A DNA stretch of 12,304 bases from Betaproteobacteria bacterium (GCA_023258935.1 JAHFRG010000031.1:1-12304); one strand, 5' to 3'; numbered from the stretch's first letter, positions 1 to 6,902 are shown. The notes: generated from the sequence alone by a model not told the origin. Numbers and translations are program-made.

Positions 1-1303
1 CGATGGCGATCTCCTGGAGCGTGTACTCGCGGTCCAGGCCATCGGCGAGCGCAGTCTGCTTCAACGCCCTCGGATTGATCTTGCGCATCTCCTCCTTGCG
101 GAATTCCCGATCCATCAGCAAGCGGATGAGCCGCGGATAGCTCATGAACGAGCCGCCGTTGGGATGGTCGGTGGAGAACACCATGCGCCAGGGATCTTTC
201 GAGAGCAGGAATAATTCGAGCCCGATCGCCCATTGCAGCGCATGGGTATACACGGTGTCTTGATAGGCGAAGGGAAGGATGCCGCACCCGGACTCGTGCT
301 CAGTGTCGGAATTCACCCATTTGCTGCCTGTAAAGCGCGCAAGCATGTAGGCGAGCGGCGCATCCGCCGTCATGATTGTCGATTTGCCGAACATGACCTG
401 GCCCACGTCGGCGCTGATGTTCGGGTGCGTGTTGACGTATTCTGCGATCTCCTTCGCCCGCGAAGTCGGGTTGTGGCTGGACTTGCCGGGTACTTCGCCG
501 TAGCTGTGGAATTGGATATGCGCGATGTGCGCGCGATGCCCCTCGGCAATGCGCATGGTCTCCAGGGTGGTGGCGTAATTTCCGGAGTGGCCGAGGTTGT
601 TGCAGTGGATGTGCGCCGGGTGCGGTAATCCCAGCTCGTCCACTGCCTCGATCAACGCTCCGATTACTTGCTGAGGCGTCAACTCGAACGACTCTATCTT
701 CTCGTCCAGCTTCGTGATGTTGGCGTTGCGCCGGCCCTTCCAAGCTTCATCGCCCCCGGGATTGACGAGTTTGGCAGTGTATGCCTTAGTCGACGCGAGC
801 CACCATGCGAGCGCTTCGCGGAATTCCTCGCGCCGCCCCTGTTCCAGCAGCTTGTAGAGCAGCACGTTGCTACCCATCACTATGTAGAAGCCCTTGTCGA
901 TGACGGGCGTGTCATGGAATTCCTCCAGCGTGTGGCGCGCACCCATGGGCGGCACTGCCGCCTCCATGGCCGTGGTGTAACCGAGCAGTGCGTAGCGATA
1001 ACCGGTGGCGAAGGTGGAAGGAACGGTGCCGCCGACGCCGGAGCGGGTGAACGCCGTGCGCAGGTGCACATCGTGACGGTGGTCCTCCGGCTGCAGCTTG
1101 CGCGCGAGGTTGACCTTGGGGCCGGCGATATGGCAATGCATGTCCACACCGCCCGGCATGATCACCATCCCCTTGGCATCAATCCGCCTCGCCTTCGGCG
1201 GGACGTCCTTCACGATCTTGCCGTTGGCGATGTAGATATCTCGAACTTCGCCATCGACGCCATTCGCAGGGTCATACACGCGACCGTTTGCGATATGCAG
1301 CAT
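1..1303 (-). CDS. fwdA: Formylmethanofuran dehydrogenase subunit A (amidohydrolase), C-terminus beyond the window
   Basis: This is the FwdA/FhcA/FmdA family, a dinuclear-zinc amidohydrolase that hydrolyses formylmethanofuran (methylofuran in bacteria) to formate and the free cofactor in the cytoplasm. I read 434 codons from ATG at 1303 to the left edge. The family is usually about 550-570 residues, so roughly the last 120-130 are missing only because the window ends. Zinc-site motifs visible are MHCH (His56, His58), a Lys178 in AKLVNPGG that fits the carboxylated lysine, HIHCNN (His231, His233), HIQFHSYG (His262, His266) and STDHPNGG (Asp379). The hydrolase site therefore looks intact. The start is supported by GGAG six bases upstream. 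It follows fwdB by 25 bases and is almost certainly co-transcribed with it. In related bacteria the next genes are the formyltransferase (fhcD) and subunit C, which would lie left of the window. Confidence 0.95.
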   Translation of the reverse strand, partial: MLHIANGRVYDPANGVDGEVRDIYIANGKIVKDVPPKARRIDAKGMVIMPGGVDMHCHIAGPKVNLARKLQPEDHRHDVHLRTAFTRSGVGGTVPSTFATGYRYALLGYTTAMEAAVPPMGARHTLEEFHDTPVIDKGFYIVMGSNVLLYKLLEQGRREEFREALAWWLASTKAYTAKLVNPGGDEAWKGRRNANITKLDEKIESFELTPQQVIGALIEAVDELGLPHPAHIHCNNLGHSGNYATTLETMRIAEGHRAHIAHIQFHSYGEVPGKSSHNPTSRAKEIAEYVNTHPNISADVGQVMFGKSTIMTADAPLAYMLARFTGSKWVNSDTEHESGCGILPFAYQDTVYTHALQWAIGLELFLLSKDPWRMVFSTDHPNGGSFMSYPRLIRLLMDREFRKEEMRKINPRALKQTALADGLDREYTLQEIAI

Positions 1304-1322
1304 GATGGCTCCGGGATTGTCC

Positions 1323-1340
1323 GGCGCCTTATGCGGCGCC
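1323..1340 (-). repeat. Intercistronic hairpin at the fwdB stop codon
   Basis: Two copies of the self-complementary hexamer GGCGCC (1323-1328 and 1335-1340) flank a six-base loop that contains the TAA stop of fwdB. The RNA can form a 6-bp, all-GC stem just before the fwdA ribosome binding site. No T-run follows, so it is not a terminator. It could stabilise mRNA ends or tune the ratio of B to A, but that is inference. Confidence 0.45.
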
Positions 1341-2666
1341 CATGGCGGGAACGCGGTTCCCGCCGAGCAGTTCGCGCACACGCTCCTTGATGCGGGTCAG
1401 CACTTCTTCGTCGCTCGGGTAGGGCGACGGCAACGCCGTCCGCAGGGAAATGGCTACATCGTCCATGCGGTACACCGTACCGGGCACGCTGATGCCATAG
1501 GTCGCAGTCGTGATCGCCACTCGTGCGAGCTTGCCGGTGTGGGTAAGCTTGGGATCCAGCACGATCACGGGGATGCGCTTCAGGTGCTCGATGGCGGCGT
1601 GCGAGAAATTGGCACCTGGATCTGCGGCGATGATGAGCGCTGCATCCGCTTCGCCACGCCCCAGCAGGTCTGCGCTCGTGAATTCGCCCGGGTTGAAACG
1701 CGGATAGCCGCGCCCCAGGTTAACGCCGAACGGGAAACCGGTCTGCCATGAAACTACATTGTCCGCACCGGTGACGTTGCCGTGGCCGCGCACCGGCTTG
1801 GCCACGAAATGGGTGTATTCGTTGAGATCGGTGGCGAGCGCAAGCAGCGCCCCGGAATTAAAATGCCGTCCCCGCGTCATGGTAAGTCCCATGCCGAACA
1901 GCAGCGCCCCGAAGCGGCAGTTCTTCATGCGCTGCGCCAAGTCTTCCAATGTGGCGAGAGGAACGCCGGTTACTTGCTCGATGTTGGGATCAACACGCTT
2001 GCCCTTGACCAGCGCGCGCAGCGCCCACAGCACTTCGAAATCGCGCTGGGGTTTCACCTGCACGAAAATGTCTGCCACTGCCGCGCTTGGGCTGCGGCGC
2101 ACATCCACCAGCACGACGGTGCGGTCCTTACGGCCATTCGGCACGTACATCCCCTTGGCTGTCACCGTATAGCGCGTAAACAGGCGCGGATGGGATTCCG
2201 CCGGATTGCCCCCCCAAAATACCAGGAGGTCGGCGCGGTTACGGATCTCGCCCAAGGTCGCCGTACTTTCTCCCACTCCCTCGAACGCCATGCCCGAGGG
2301 GCCATGGCAAACCGAGGTGGTGGTATCCAGGTTGGCGCCGATCATGTCGGCGATCGCCACAGCCTGGCGCTGCGCCTCACAAGTAGTGTCGGACAATCCG
2401 TAGATCAACGGGAAGCGGGCATTGGCCAGAATTTGTGCGGAGGCCTCGATCGCCTCCTCGGTGCTCGCTTCGCGCCCTTCGATGAGCGCGAATGGGCGTT
2501 TTTCATCGATTCCATGCTCCTTGAACCAGGCGCGCCCGAGCACACAGGCATTCTCAGCCTTGGTGATCTTGTGGGCGTCCAGATCCACGGTAAGGTGCAT
2601 GTCGTCGCATACGCACCCGCAGAAAGTGCAGGTGGCGTCATTAATAATTCGGATGTTGTCGCTCAT
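1329..2666 (-). CDS. fwdB: Formylmethanofuran dehydrogenase subunit B (bis-pterin Mo/W catalytic subunit)
   Basis: This 445-residue protein is the FwdB/FmdB/FhcB family, the member of the Mo/W bis-pterin oxidoreductase superfamily that interconverts formate and CO2 in formylmethanofuran dehydrogenase. The N-terminal cluster motif is C13-x2-C16-x3-C20 followed by C41, the pattern that binds the [4Fe-4S] cluster in methanogen FwdB. SVCHGPS at 118-124 supplies Cys120, matching the metal-ligating cysteine, and His121. PVRGHGNVTG (Arg293) matches the conserved active-site arginine region. Pterin-binding stretches such as WGGNPAESHPR (151-161) and ADPGANF are also present. As I recall the M. extorquens FhcB literature, that protein has lost the metal centres; this one looks catalytically equipped. 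ATG at 2666 is preferred over upstream starts because AGGGGGAAC lies just before it and the family sequence begins there. fwdD ends 20 bases upstream. Family certain; activity inferred. Confidence 0.95.
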   Translation of the reverse strand: MSDNIRIINDATCTFCGCVCDDMHLTVDLDAHKITKAENACVLGRAWFKEHGIDEKRPFALIEGREASTEEAIEASAQILANARFPLIYGLSDTTCEAQRQAVAIADMIGANLDTTTSVCHGPSGMAFEGVGESTATLGEIRNRADLLVFWGGNPAESHPRLFTRYTVTAKGMYVPNGRKDRTVVLVDVRRSPSAAVADIFVQVKPQRDFEVLWALRALVKGKRVDPNIEQVTGVPLATLEDLAQRMKNCRFGALLFGMGLTMTRGRHFNSGALLALATDLNEYTHFVAKPVRGHGNVTGADNVVSWQTGFPFGVNLGRGYPRFNPGEFTSADLLGRGEADAALIIAADPGANFSHAAIEHLKRIPVIVLDPKLTHTGKLARVAITTATYGISVPGTVYRMDDVAISLRTALPSPYPSDEEVLTRIKERVRELLGGNRVPAMGAA

Positions 2667-2686
2667 GATGTTCGTTCCCCCTGGCC

Positions 2687-3034
2687 TTAACCGGAGACCG
2701 GTTCGACCGTTACCTCGATGTGCTTGGAGATAGGCATGCCGCTGCCGGCTGTGTCGCTTGCCATCAGCCGGCTGGAAAGCGGGCCGTAGGCGATGAACAG
2801 CAGCCCAGGCGGCAGGTCCTTGGTCGTTCGCCCCTTGCAACGCACGCTCACCTCGCCGCTGGCGCTACGCAGGCGTACTGGGTCGCCGTCCTTGAGGCCG
2901 AGCCGCGCCATGTCCTCCGCGTTCATCTCCACAGTGGAAGAGACCTCGATGTACTCGGCTTCGAACTTGCCTGCACAGAGCGAAGTGCCCTGCCGCGACG
3001 AGCGCCCGCCGATCAGTGTCATGGTTTCGGGCAC
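2687..3034 (-). CDS. fwdD: Formylmethanofuran dehydrogenase subunit D (pterin dinucleotide-binding)
   Basis: A 115-residue protein matching FwdD/FmdD and the C-terminal molybdopterin-dinucleotide-binding barrel of Mo/W enzymes. In methanogen complexes FwdD and FwdB together hold the bis-pterin guanine dinucleotide cofactor. Visible family features are LIGGRSSRQG near residues 7-16, the central segment LGLKDGDPVRLRSASGEV typical of this fold, and LLFIAYGP followed by GSGMP near the C-terminus, which matches the FwdD GIVFIPYGP...GTGMP region. The start is GTG at 3034, backed by AAAGGAG nine bases upstream; an in-frame ATG at 3022 is too far from that site. It lies between the reductase gene and fwdB. 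The M. extorquens Fhc complex is described as FhcA-D without such a subunit, so its presence here is informative about cofactor binding. Confidence 0.9.
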   Translation of the reverse strand: MPETMTLIGGRSSRQGTSLCAGKFEAEYIEVSSTVEMNAEDMARLGLKDGDPVRLRSASGEVSVRCKGRTTKDLPPGLLFIAYGPLSSRLMASDTAGSGMPISKHIEVTVEPVSG

Positions 3035-3086
3035 GATGGTTTTCTCCTTTACCTATCCACATTCGAACATAGCCTTACCCGCACCG

Positions 3087-4469
3087 TCAAGAAGCGCCGA
3101 GGCACTGAAGCATCTCGGCCACGCGCGTGAACTTCTCGCGCGGTTTGCCCCTGGGTTGACCGCGCGCAACTTCAGCTGTGTCTATCTTAAGCCAGTCATC
3201 GACGCTTATGACGCGCACACCCCGCGCCGCAAGCAGCGGCCCCAGAACTTCGGCGCCGGCTTTCGTCTCGGGCGCCAAGTGGGGAAGGTCGGCGAGCAGC
3301 GACTTGACTGTCGCTATGCTGTCGGCCCGGTTGGTGCCGATGATACCGGTCGGTCCGCGCTTGATCCAGCCTGCCGCATAAAGCCCCGGCACCACGGCGC
3401 CGCCGCCGTCCACAATGCGCCCTTCCTGAGTCGGGAATACGCCTCGGCGAACGTCGAACGGGACGCCCGGGATCGGTACGCCGGAATATCCTATGCTGCG
3501 GAACAGCAGCCCGCACCGCAGCAGATCGGTTTCACCGGTTTCCCGTGCAACTTGCTGGAGGGGGGCGCCTTCGAGCCGATTGCGCGCCAACACGAGCTGC
3601 TCCATGCGTGCGGTGCCCGTGATCTTAACCGGGCTCTGCAGGAAGTGAAAGATTATGCGACGCGGTTTGCCGGTTGGGCCGCGCGCGGCCAACGCGCGAA
3701 AGATCTCGACGTTCTTCACACTCACGAAGTTGCTCTTGACTTCGAGTTCAGCGATGCTCTCGGCATTAAGTTCCATGTCCTGCGGATCGACGATGGCATC
3801 GCAGCTGGGCAATTCTCCCAGTTCCTTCAGTTCTTTATTGGTGAACTTGGCTTGCGCCGCGCCGCGCCGGCCTATGACATGTATCTCCCGCACGCGGCTT
3901 TCCGCCAAGGCGTCCAGAGCATGCTCTGCGATGTCTGTGGCCTTGAGCTCATCGACCGACTTGGCGAGGATGCGGCAGACGTCTGCTGCGACGTTGCCCT
4001 GACCGACAATGGCCGCGACTTCAGCAGACAGGTCAAAGCTGCGCTCCCGATAATCCGGATGGCCGTTATACCAGGCGACGAACTCGGTGGCGGTATGGCT
4101 GCCCGGGAGATCCTCGCCGGGGATGCCGAGACGGCGATCAGTTTCCGCACCGCAGGCAAAAATAACGCCGTGATAATGGGCGCGCAGTTCTTCGACCGAC
4201 ACATCGCGTCCGACCGCGACATTACCGAGCAGGCTGAAGTGGGGCAGGCGCGCGATCACAGCGTAGACCAGGATCGCTTCCTTGAGCTTGGGATGGTCCG
4301 GCGCCACGCCATAGCGCACCAGCCCGTAGGGCGCAGGCAGCCGCTCGATCATGTCGACGCGTACGGTCTGACCGCTCTTGAGCAGCGCCTCCGCGGCATA
4401 GAAGCCGCTTGGACCGGCGCCCACCACTGCCACGCGAAGCGGGTTACTTACGGTTCCCGGCGCGTCCAT
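3087..4469 (-). CDS. fprA: Ferredoxin-NADP+ reductase, FprA/adrenodoxin-reductase type
   Basis: This 460-residue flavoprotein belongs to the adrenodoxin-reductase-like family (mycobacterial FprA), which moves electrons between ferredoxin and NADP(H) through FAD. The FAD Rossmann motif GAGPSGFY is at 17-24, followed by the family signature PYGLVRYGVAPDHP at 47-60. The NADP-binding motif is GQGNVAADV at 156-164, with an arginine pair in VIGRRG that fits NADP phosphate recognition. The C-terminal FAD segment GWIKRGPTGIIGTNR is near 370. Full length and intact. It begins 12 bases after the ferredoxin stop without a strong Shine-Dalgarno, suggesting translational coupling. Its ferredoxin partner is probably the neighbouring gene product. 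Placement directly before fwdDBA suggests electrons released by formyl oxidation go to NADP+, or the reverse; this is inference from context. Confidence 0.93.
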   Translation of the reverse strand: MDAPGTVSNPLRVAVVGAGPSGFYAAEALLKSGQTVRVDMIERLPAPYGLVRYGVAPDHPKLKEAILVYAVIARLPHFSLLGNVAVGRDVSVEELRAHYHGVIFACGAETDRRLGIPGEDLPGSHTATEFVAWYNGHPDYRERSFDLSAEVAAIVGQGNVAADVCRILAKSVDELKATDIAEHALDALAESRVREIHVIGRRGAAQAKFTNKELKELGELPSCDAIVDPQDMELNAESIAELEVKSNFVSVKNVEIFRALAARGPTGKPRRIIFHFLQSPVKITGTARMEQLVLARNRLEGAPLQQVARETGETDLLRCGLLFRSIGYSGVPIPGVPFDVRRGVFPTQEGRIVDGGGAVVPGLYAAGWIKRGPTGIIGTNRADSIATVKSLLADLPHLAPETKAGAEVLGPLLAARGVRVISVDDWLKIDTAEVARGQPRGKPREKFTRVAEMLQCLGAS

Positions 4470-4481
4470 GCCAGGCCGGTA

Positions 4482-4787
4482 TCAGAAGCCGAGTGCCGTC
4501 TTGCGCTCTTCCGCCCCGGGCAGCGGATCCTGCTTGTCGCTGATGGTCGGCAGGGCCTGCGAGCGCTCGGCGTTGATATCGATCCAGTTGCGCTTGTCCT
4601 CGGGGATATCGTCATCGGCGTAGATCGCGTGCACCGGACAGACCGGTATGCAGGCGCTGCACTGGATGCACACCAGATTGTCGATATACAGCATGTTGTC
4701 GTCAGCGTGGAAACAGGCAACGGGGCACACCGTGACGCAGTCGGTGAAGCGGCATCCTTTACAGTTATCGGTGACAATGGTGGTCAT
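4482..4787 (-). CDS. fdxA: 7Fe ferredoxin, [3Fe-4S][4Fe-4S], FdxA type
   Basis: A 101-residue soluble ferredoxin of the Azotobacter FdI/FdxA class. Cysteines at 9, 17 and 50 fit the [3Fe-4S] site, and those at 21, 40, 43 and 46 fit the [4Fe-4S] site; extra cysteines at 12 and 25 also occur in this class. The tail DPLPGAEE matches the conserved DPLPDAE tail of FdI-like proteins. ATG at 4787 has GGAG five bases upstream. It is 38 bases after the unknown first gene and 12 bases before the reductase gene. In methanogens the dehydrogenase passes electrons to polyferredoxin subunits (FwdF/G); none is visible here, so this small ferredoxin is the obvious candidate link between FwdB and the reductase. 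That role is inferred. Confidence 0.93.
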   Translation of the reverse strand: MTTIVTDNCKGCRFTDCVTVCPVACFHADDNMLYIDNLVCIQCSACIPVCPVHAIYADDDIPEDKRNWIDINAERSQALPTISDKQDPLPGAEERKTALGF

Positions 4788-4825
4788 GATGTCTCCAGTT
4801 GTAGGGAAGGGTCGGAGATAGTCTC

Positions 4826-5437
4826 TCAGCCCATGCGGTTGAGCCAGCGGCCGATCAGGCGCTCTACCTCGTCCGCTCGTAGCGGAAGCTTGTGGGTATC
4901 CGGCCAGATTAATGACGCATTGTCCTCGATGGTGCGCCGTATGCCTGCGACATCGCGACAGCGTTCGGGAAAGCTCCTGAGCGCTGCAAGGGCTGCGCCC
5001 AGAATCTGCTCGTGGGCATCCGGGTAGCGGTCGACGATACGTTGGGAAAAATGCCGGGCGCTCAACTCGGCGCCTGCAAATCCCTCAGCCAGACGCCGCA
5101 ACGGGTCCTGCTCCAGCACCGGGGCCAGCTCGTTCGGGATAGCAATTTTCCGGCTTTGAGCCCACTCGAGAAATTCGCGCGGGTTTACGCGACGGTCCTT
5201 CACCGCTAGCGACAGATCGTCCCGGCTGAACGGCTTCAGAGTGCCGCCGATCATCGCTTCGCCGACAAGTTCGGCATATTGCTCGAGCGCTTCGATCAGC
5301 GGGTTGGCACCTCCAACGCTGTGAGAATCCCTGAGCCACGGGGTTTCCGGCTCTATCTCCAGCAGCAGGCAGATCGCCTCGTGTACCGTCCACAACTTGC
5401 GATCGCACCACTTCCCGTAAGTCGGAGCTGTCATCAT
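4826..5437 (-). CDS. Unknown protein, first gene of the fwd operon
   Basis: I do not recognise this 203-residue protein as a named family. It has no signal peptide, no obvious membrane segment and no cysteine cluster (only a few scattered cysteines). The N-terminal part holds WTVHEAICLLLEIEP (about 16-30), a pattern seen in many uncharacterised helical proteins. A middle segment, RVNPREFLEWAQSRKI, resembles the basic helical part that follows that motif in such proteins and could bind nucleic acid or protein. The C-terminal third is rich in Arg, Glu and Leu and predicted helical. Two adjacent ATG codons (5437 and 5434) could serve as the start; GGGAAG lies upstream. It is co-directional with and 38 bases before the ferredoxin gene, so a role in regulation or assembly of the dehydrogenase is possible but unproven. 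Coding status is supported by length and by its position in the operon. Confidence 0.75.
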   Translation of the reverse strand: MMTAPTYGKWCDRKLWTVHEAICLLLEIEPETPWLRDSHSVGGANPLIEALEQYAELVGEAMIGGTLKPFSRDDLSLAVKDRRVNPREFLEWAQSRKIAIPNELAPVLEQDPLRRLAEGFAGAELSARHFSQRIVDRYPDAHEQILGAALAALRSFPERCRDVAGIRRTIEDNASLIWPDTHKLPLRADEVERLIGRWLNRMG

Positions 5438-5728
5438 GACGTGCTTCCCGCTGGAACTGCCCTCAAAGGGGTCATGAAGTCCATTTTTCCCAAGCTCTCC
5501 CGGACATTGCGCAAACCTCGATCCGATTCCCTCGGTTGTGCCGTATATTCAGTATCGATCTGCTCATCTTGATAAAACACTCAGGTTTTTTCATTATTCT
5601 TCACATCTTCTTGCATGTATGAATTCTCACCGTCCCGACGATTAGTCTCGCGATACCAGCAATCAGTGGATGGCCGTTGTGCTGCGGCGTCATGGAAACA
5701 CAAGTCATGATATGACATTCTGCTAGTA
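5438..5728. other. Intergenic region upstream of the fwd operon
   Basis: This 291-base gap separates the ferritin-like gene from the first gene of the fwd operon, both on the minus strand. It is more AT-rich than its surroundings, especially 5555-5640, so a promoter for the operon is expected here. I see no convincing -35/-10 pair. No strong intrinsic terminator for the ferritin-like gene is visible. The one clear symmetric element is GTCAT-gat-ATGAC at 5704-5716, a 5-bp inverted repeat 13 bases beyond the ferritin-like stop codon, too short to interpret alone. Confidence 0.5.
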
Positions 5729-6268
5729 TTACAAACCCAGCTCTTCCAGCAAGCTTACCAAATCGTCAGCGTGTTCTTCTTCCATCGCCAGAATACCTTC
5801 CATCATGCGGCGGGTGGTGGGGTCGTCATTGCCGAGATAGGCAATCATTTCCCGGTAACTGTCAATCGCAATACGTTCGGCGACCAGGTCTTCCTTAATC
5901 ATGTCAATCAGCGTCTCGCCCTCGACATATTCCGCATGGCTGCGGGTGAGCAAGCCTTCAGGCGAGAAATTCGGCTCGCCGCCAAGCTGCACGATACGTT
6001 GCGCAATCTGGTCGGCGTGCATCTGCTCTTCGTTGGCGTGCTGCAGGAATTCCTGGGCAACACTGGTCGCATTGATTCCCGCGGCCATGAAGTGGTGGCG
6101 CCTGTAGCGGAGCACACAGACGATTTCAGTCGCGAGCGCTTCATTTAGAAGCTTGATCACCGTTTCACGGTTGCCGCGGTAGCCGGGAGTGACTGCGCCT
6201 TGCTCGATGTGCTGGCGGGCGCGCTTGCGCAGGGTTTTGATGTCGGTAAGAAAAGGTTTGTTGGCCAT
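5729..6268 (-). CDS. Ferritin-like diiron protein (bacterioferritin/Dps-like)
   Basis: A 179-residue, mostly helical protein with a ferritin-like four-helix diiron pattern: Glu48 in ALATEIVCVLRY, the pair Glu81/His84 in EEQMH, Glu131 in LVAERIAI, and Glu163/His166 in MEEEH. These match the carboxylate-bridged iron ligands of bacterioferritin-type proteins. Likely work is iron oxidation and storage or oxidative-stress protection in the cytoplasm. It is longer at the N-terminus than classical bacterioferritin, with a basic stretch at residues 11-20 (Lys and Arg rich) that might contact DNA, as in some Dps proteins; that is a guess. ATG at 6268 is chosen because GGAG lies seven bases upstream; an in-frame TTG 12 bases earlier overlaps that site. 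No conserved heme ligand was assigned. Confidence 0.85.
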   Translation of the reverse strand: MANKPFLTDIKTLRKRARQHIEQGAVTPGYRGNRETVIKLLNEALATEIVCVLRYRRHHFMAAGINATSVAQEFLQHANEEQMHADQIAQRIVQLGGEPNFSPEGLLTRSHAEYVEGETLIDMIKEDLVAERIAIDSYREMIAYLGNDDPTTRRMMEGILAMEEEHADDLVSLLEELGL

Positions 6269-6288
6269 GATTTTCTCCAATAGAAAGG

Positions 6289-6310
6289 GGAGATTACACT
6301 CTGGAGATTA
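6289..6310 (-). repeat. Direct repeat upstream of the ferritin-like gene
   Basis: The octamer TAATCTCC (minus strand) occurs twice, with a six-base spacer: plus-strand GGAGATTA at 6289-6296 and 6303-6310. It lies 21-42 bases before the ferritin-like start codon, and the distal copy overlaps a TATGCTAAT sequence that could be a -10 element. Two same-face copies at 14-base spacing could be an operator, but no known regulator site is recognised. Confidence 0.35.
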
Positions 6311-6389
6311 GCATATTCCTCGAATAGTGAGAGTAGTGATTTTCTTTAAATCCGTTAGAAGCTTCAGATTGTTAAGGCTCTCCACATCT

Positions 6390-6884
6390 TCAGTGGTTAT
6401 GGTCGTTCCCAACTTCCCGCTGCTTGACGTATCCCTTTACCAAGCCCGCATGATCGAAGATCACGGAAAAGAGGGCTGGCTGTTCCCAGTCGTCCCGGTA
6501 GCGATAATCCCAGGACGCATCGTCAGAGAGAGTGTATGTTACTTTGATTTGTACTGAAGGCCCAATCAGGTGAAGCACATCGTCCTGAGTCATGCCTGTC
6601 TTGATTTGGGCGAAACGCTCATCGTCCAGCACTTGTTCGATCAATACGAGCTTGCCGCTTGCATCAAACCGGACCAGGAAAGTTTCCAACCCCAAAGGCC
6701 CGCGCGGGTAAGCCCAGACATGTCCGCCGGGCGTTTCCCATGTGGCGGCGGGTGTGCCCATTTCCGCCCGGACTTCGGTTTCAGTGGCGATACCCGGCTT
6801 GAGCCCGCGGCCGCTATACGATGCGCAGCCGGCAAACAGCGCCAGAATCGTCAACCCGAGTAATGCCTGTCCAAATAAACGCAT
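6390..6884 (-). CDS. Outer-membrane lipoprotein with two BamE/SmpA-like repeats
   Basis: A 164-residue predicted lipoprotein. The N-terminus has a short basic start, a hydrophobic stretch and a lipobox ending LFAGC, with the lipidated cysteine at 20; Ala at +2 gives no inner-membrane retention signal, so outer-membrane sorting is likely. The mature part contains two similar units. The first (about 28-86) begins LKPGIATETEVRAEMGTP, and the second (about 94-155) begins IKTGMTQDDVLHLIGPS. Each is a G-[IM]-[AT]-x2-[ED]-V-x3-[IM]-G-x pattern followed by a W-x-Y and beta strands, as in the SmpA/OmlA (BamE) fold. The exact function is not known. ATG at 6884 is preferred to the adjacent GTG at 6887 on spacing to GAGG. 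It starts 18 bases after the polymerase gene. Confidence 0.8.
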   Translation of the reverse strand: MRLFGQALLGLTILALFAGCASYSGRGLKPGIATETEVRAEMGTPAATWETPGGHVWAYPRGPLGLETFLVRFDASGKLVLIEQVLDDERFAQIKTGMTQDDVLHLIGPSVQIKVTYTLSDDASWDYRYRDDWEQPALFSVIFDHAGLVKGYVKQREVGNDHNH

Positions 6885-6902
6885 CACTTTTGCCTCGTGG
6901 TT

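Noticed and set aside
1782..2690. A 302-codon plus-strand open frame
   Set aside because: It is antisense to fwdB and shows no recognisable protein features.
2793..5027. A 744-codon plus-strand open frame
   Set aside because: It runs antisense to fwdD, the reductase and the ferredoxin, whose family motifs are unmistakable; the long frame is a by-product of high-GC codon use.
5434..5484. A 16-codon minus-strand reading frame whose TGA overlaps the ATG of the unknown first operon gene (possible leader peptide)
   Set aside because: No convincing ribosome binding site and no regulatory codon pattern; an overlap of this kind is expected by chance.
5704..5716. GTCAT-gat-ATGAC inverted repeat as terminator or operator
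   Set aside because: The stem is only 5 bp and AT-rich, with no T-run after it; too weak to call.
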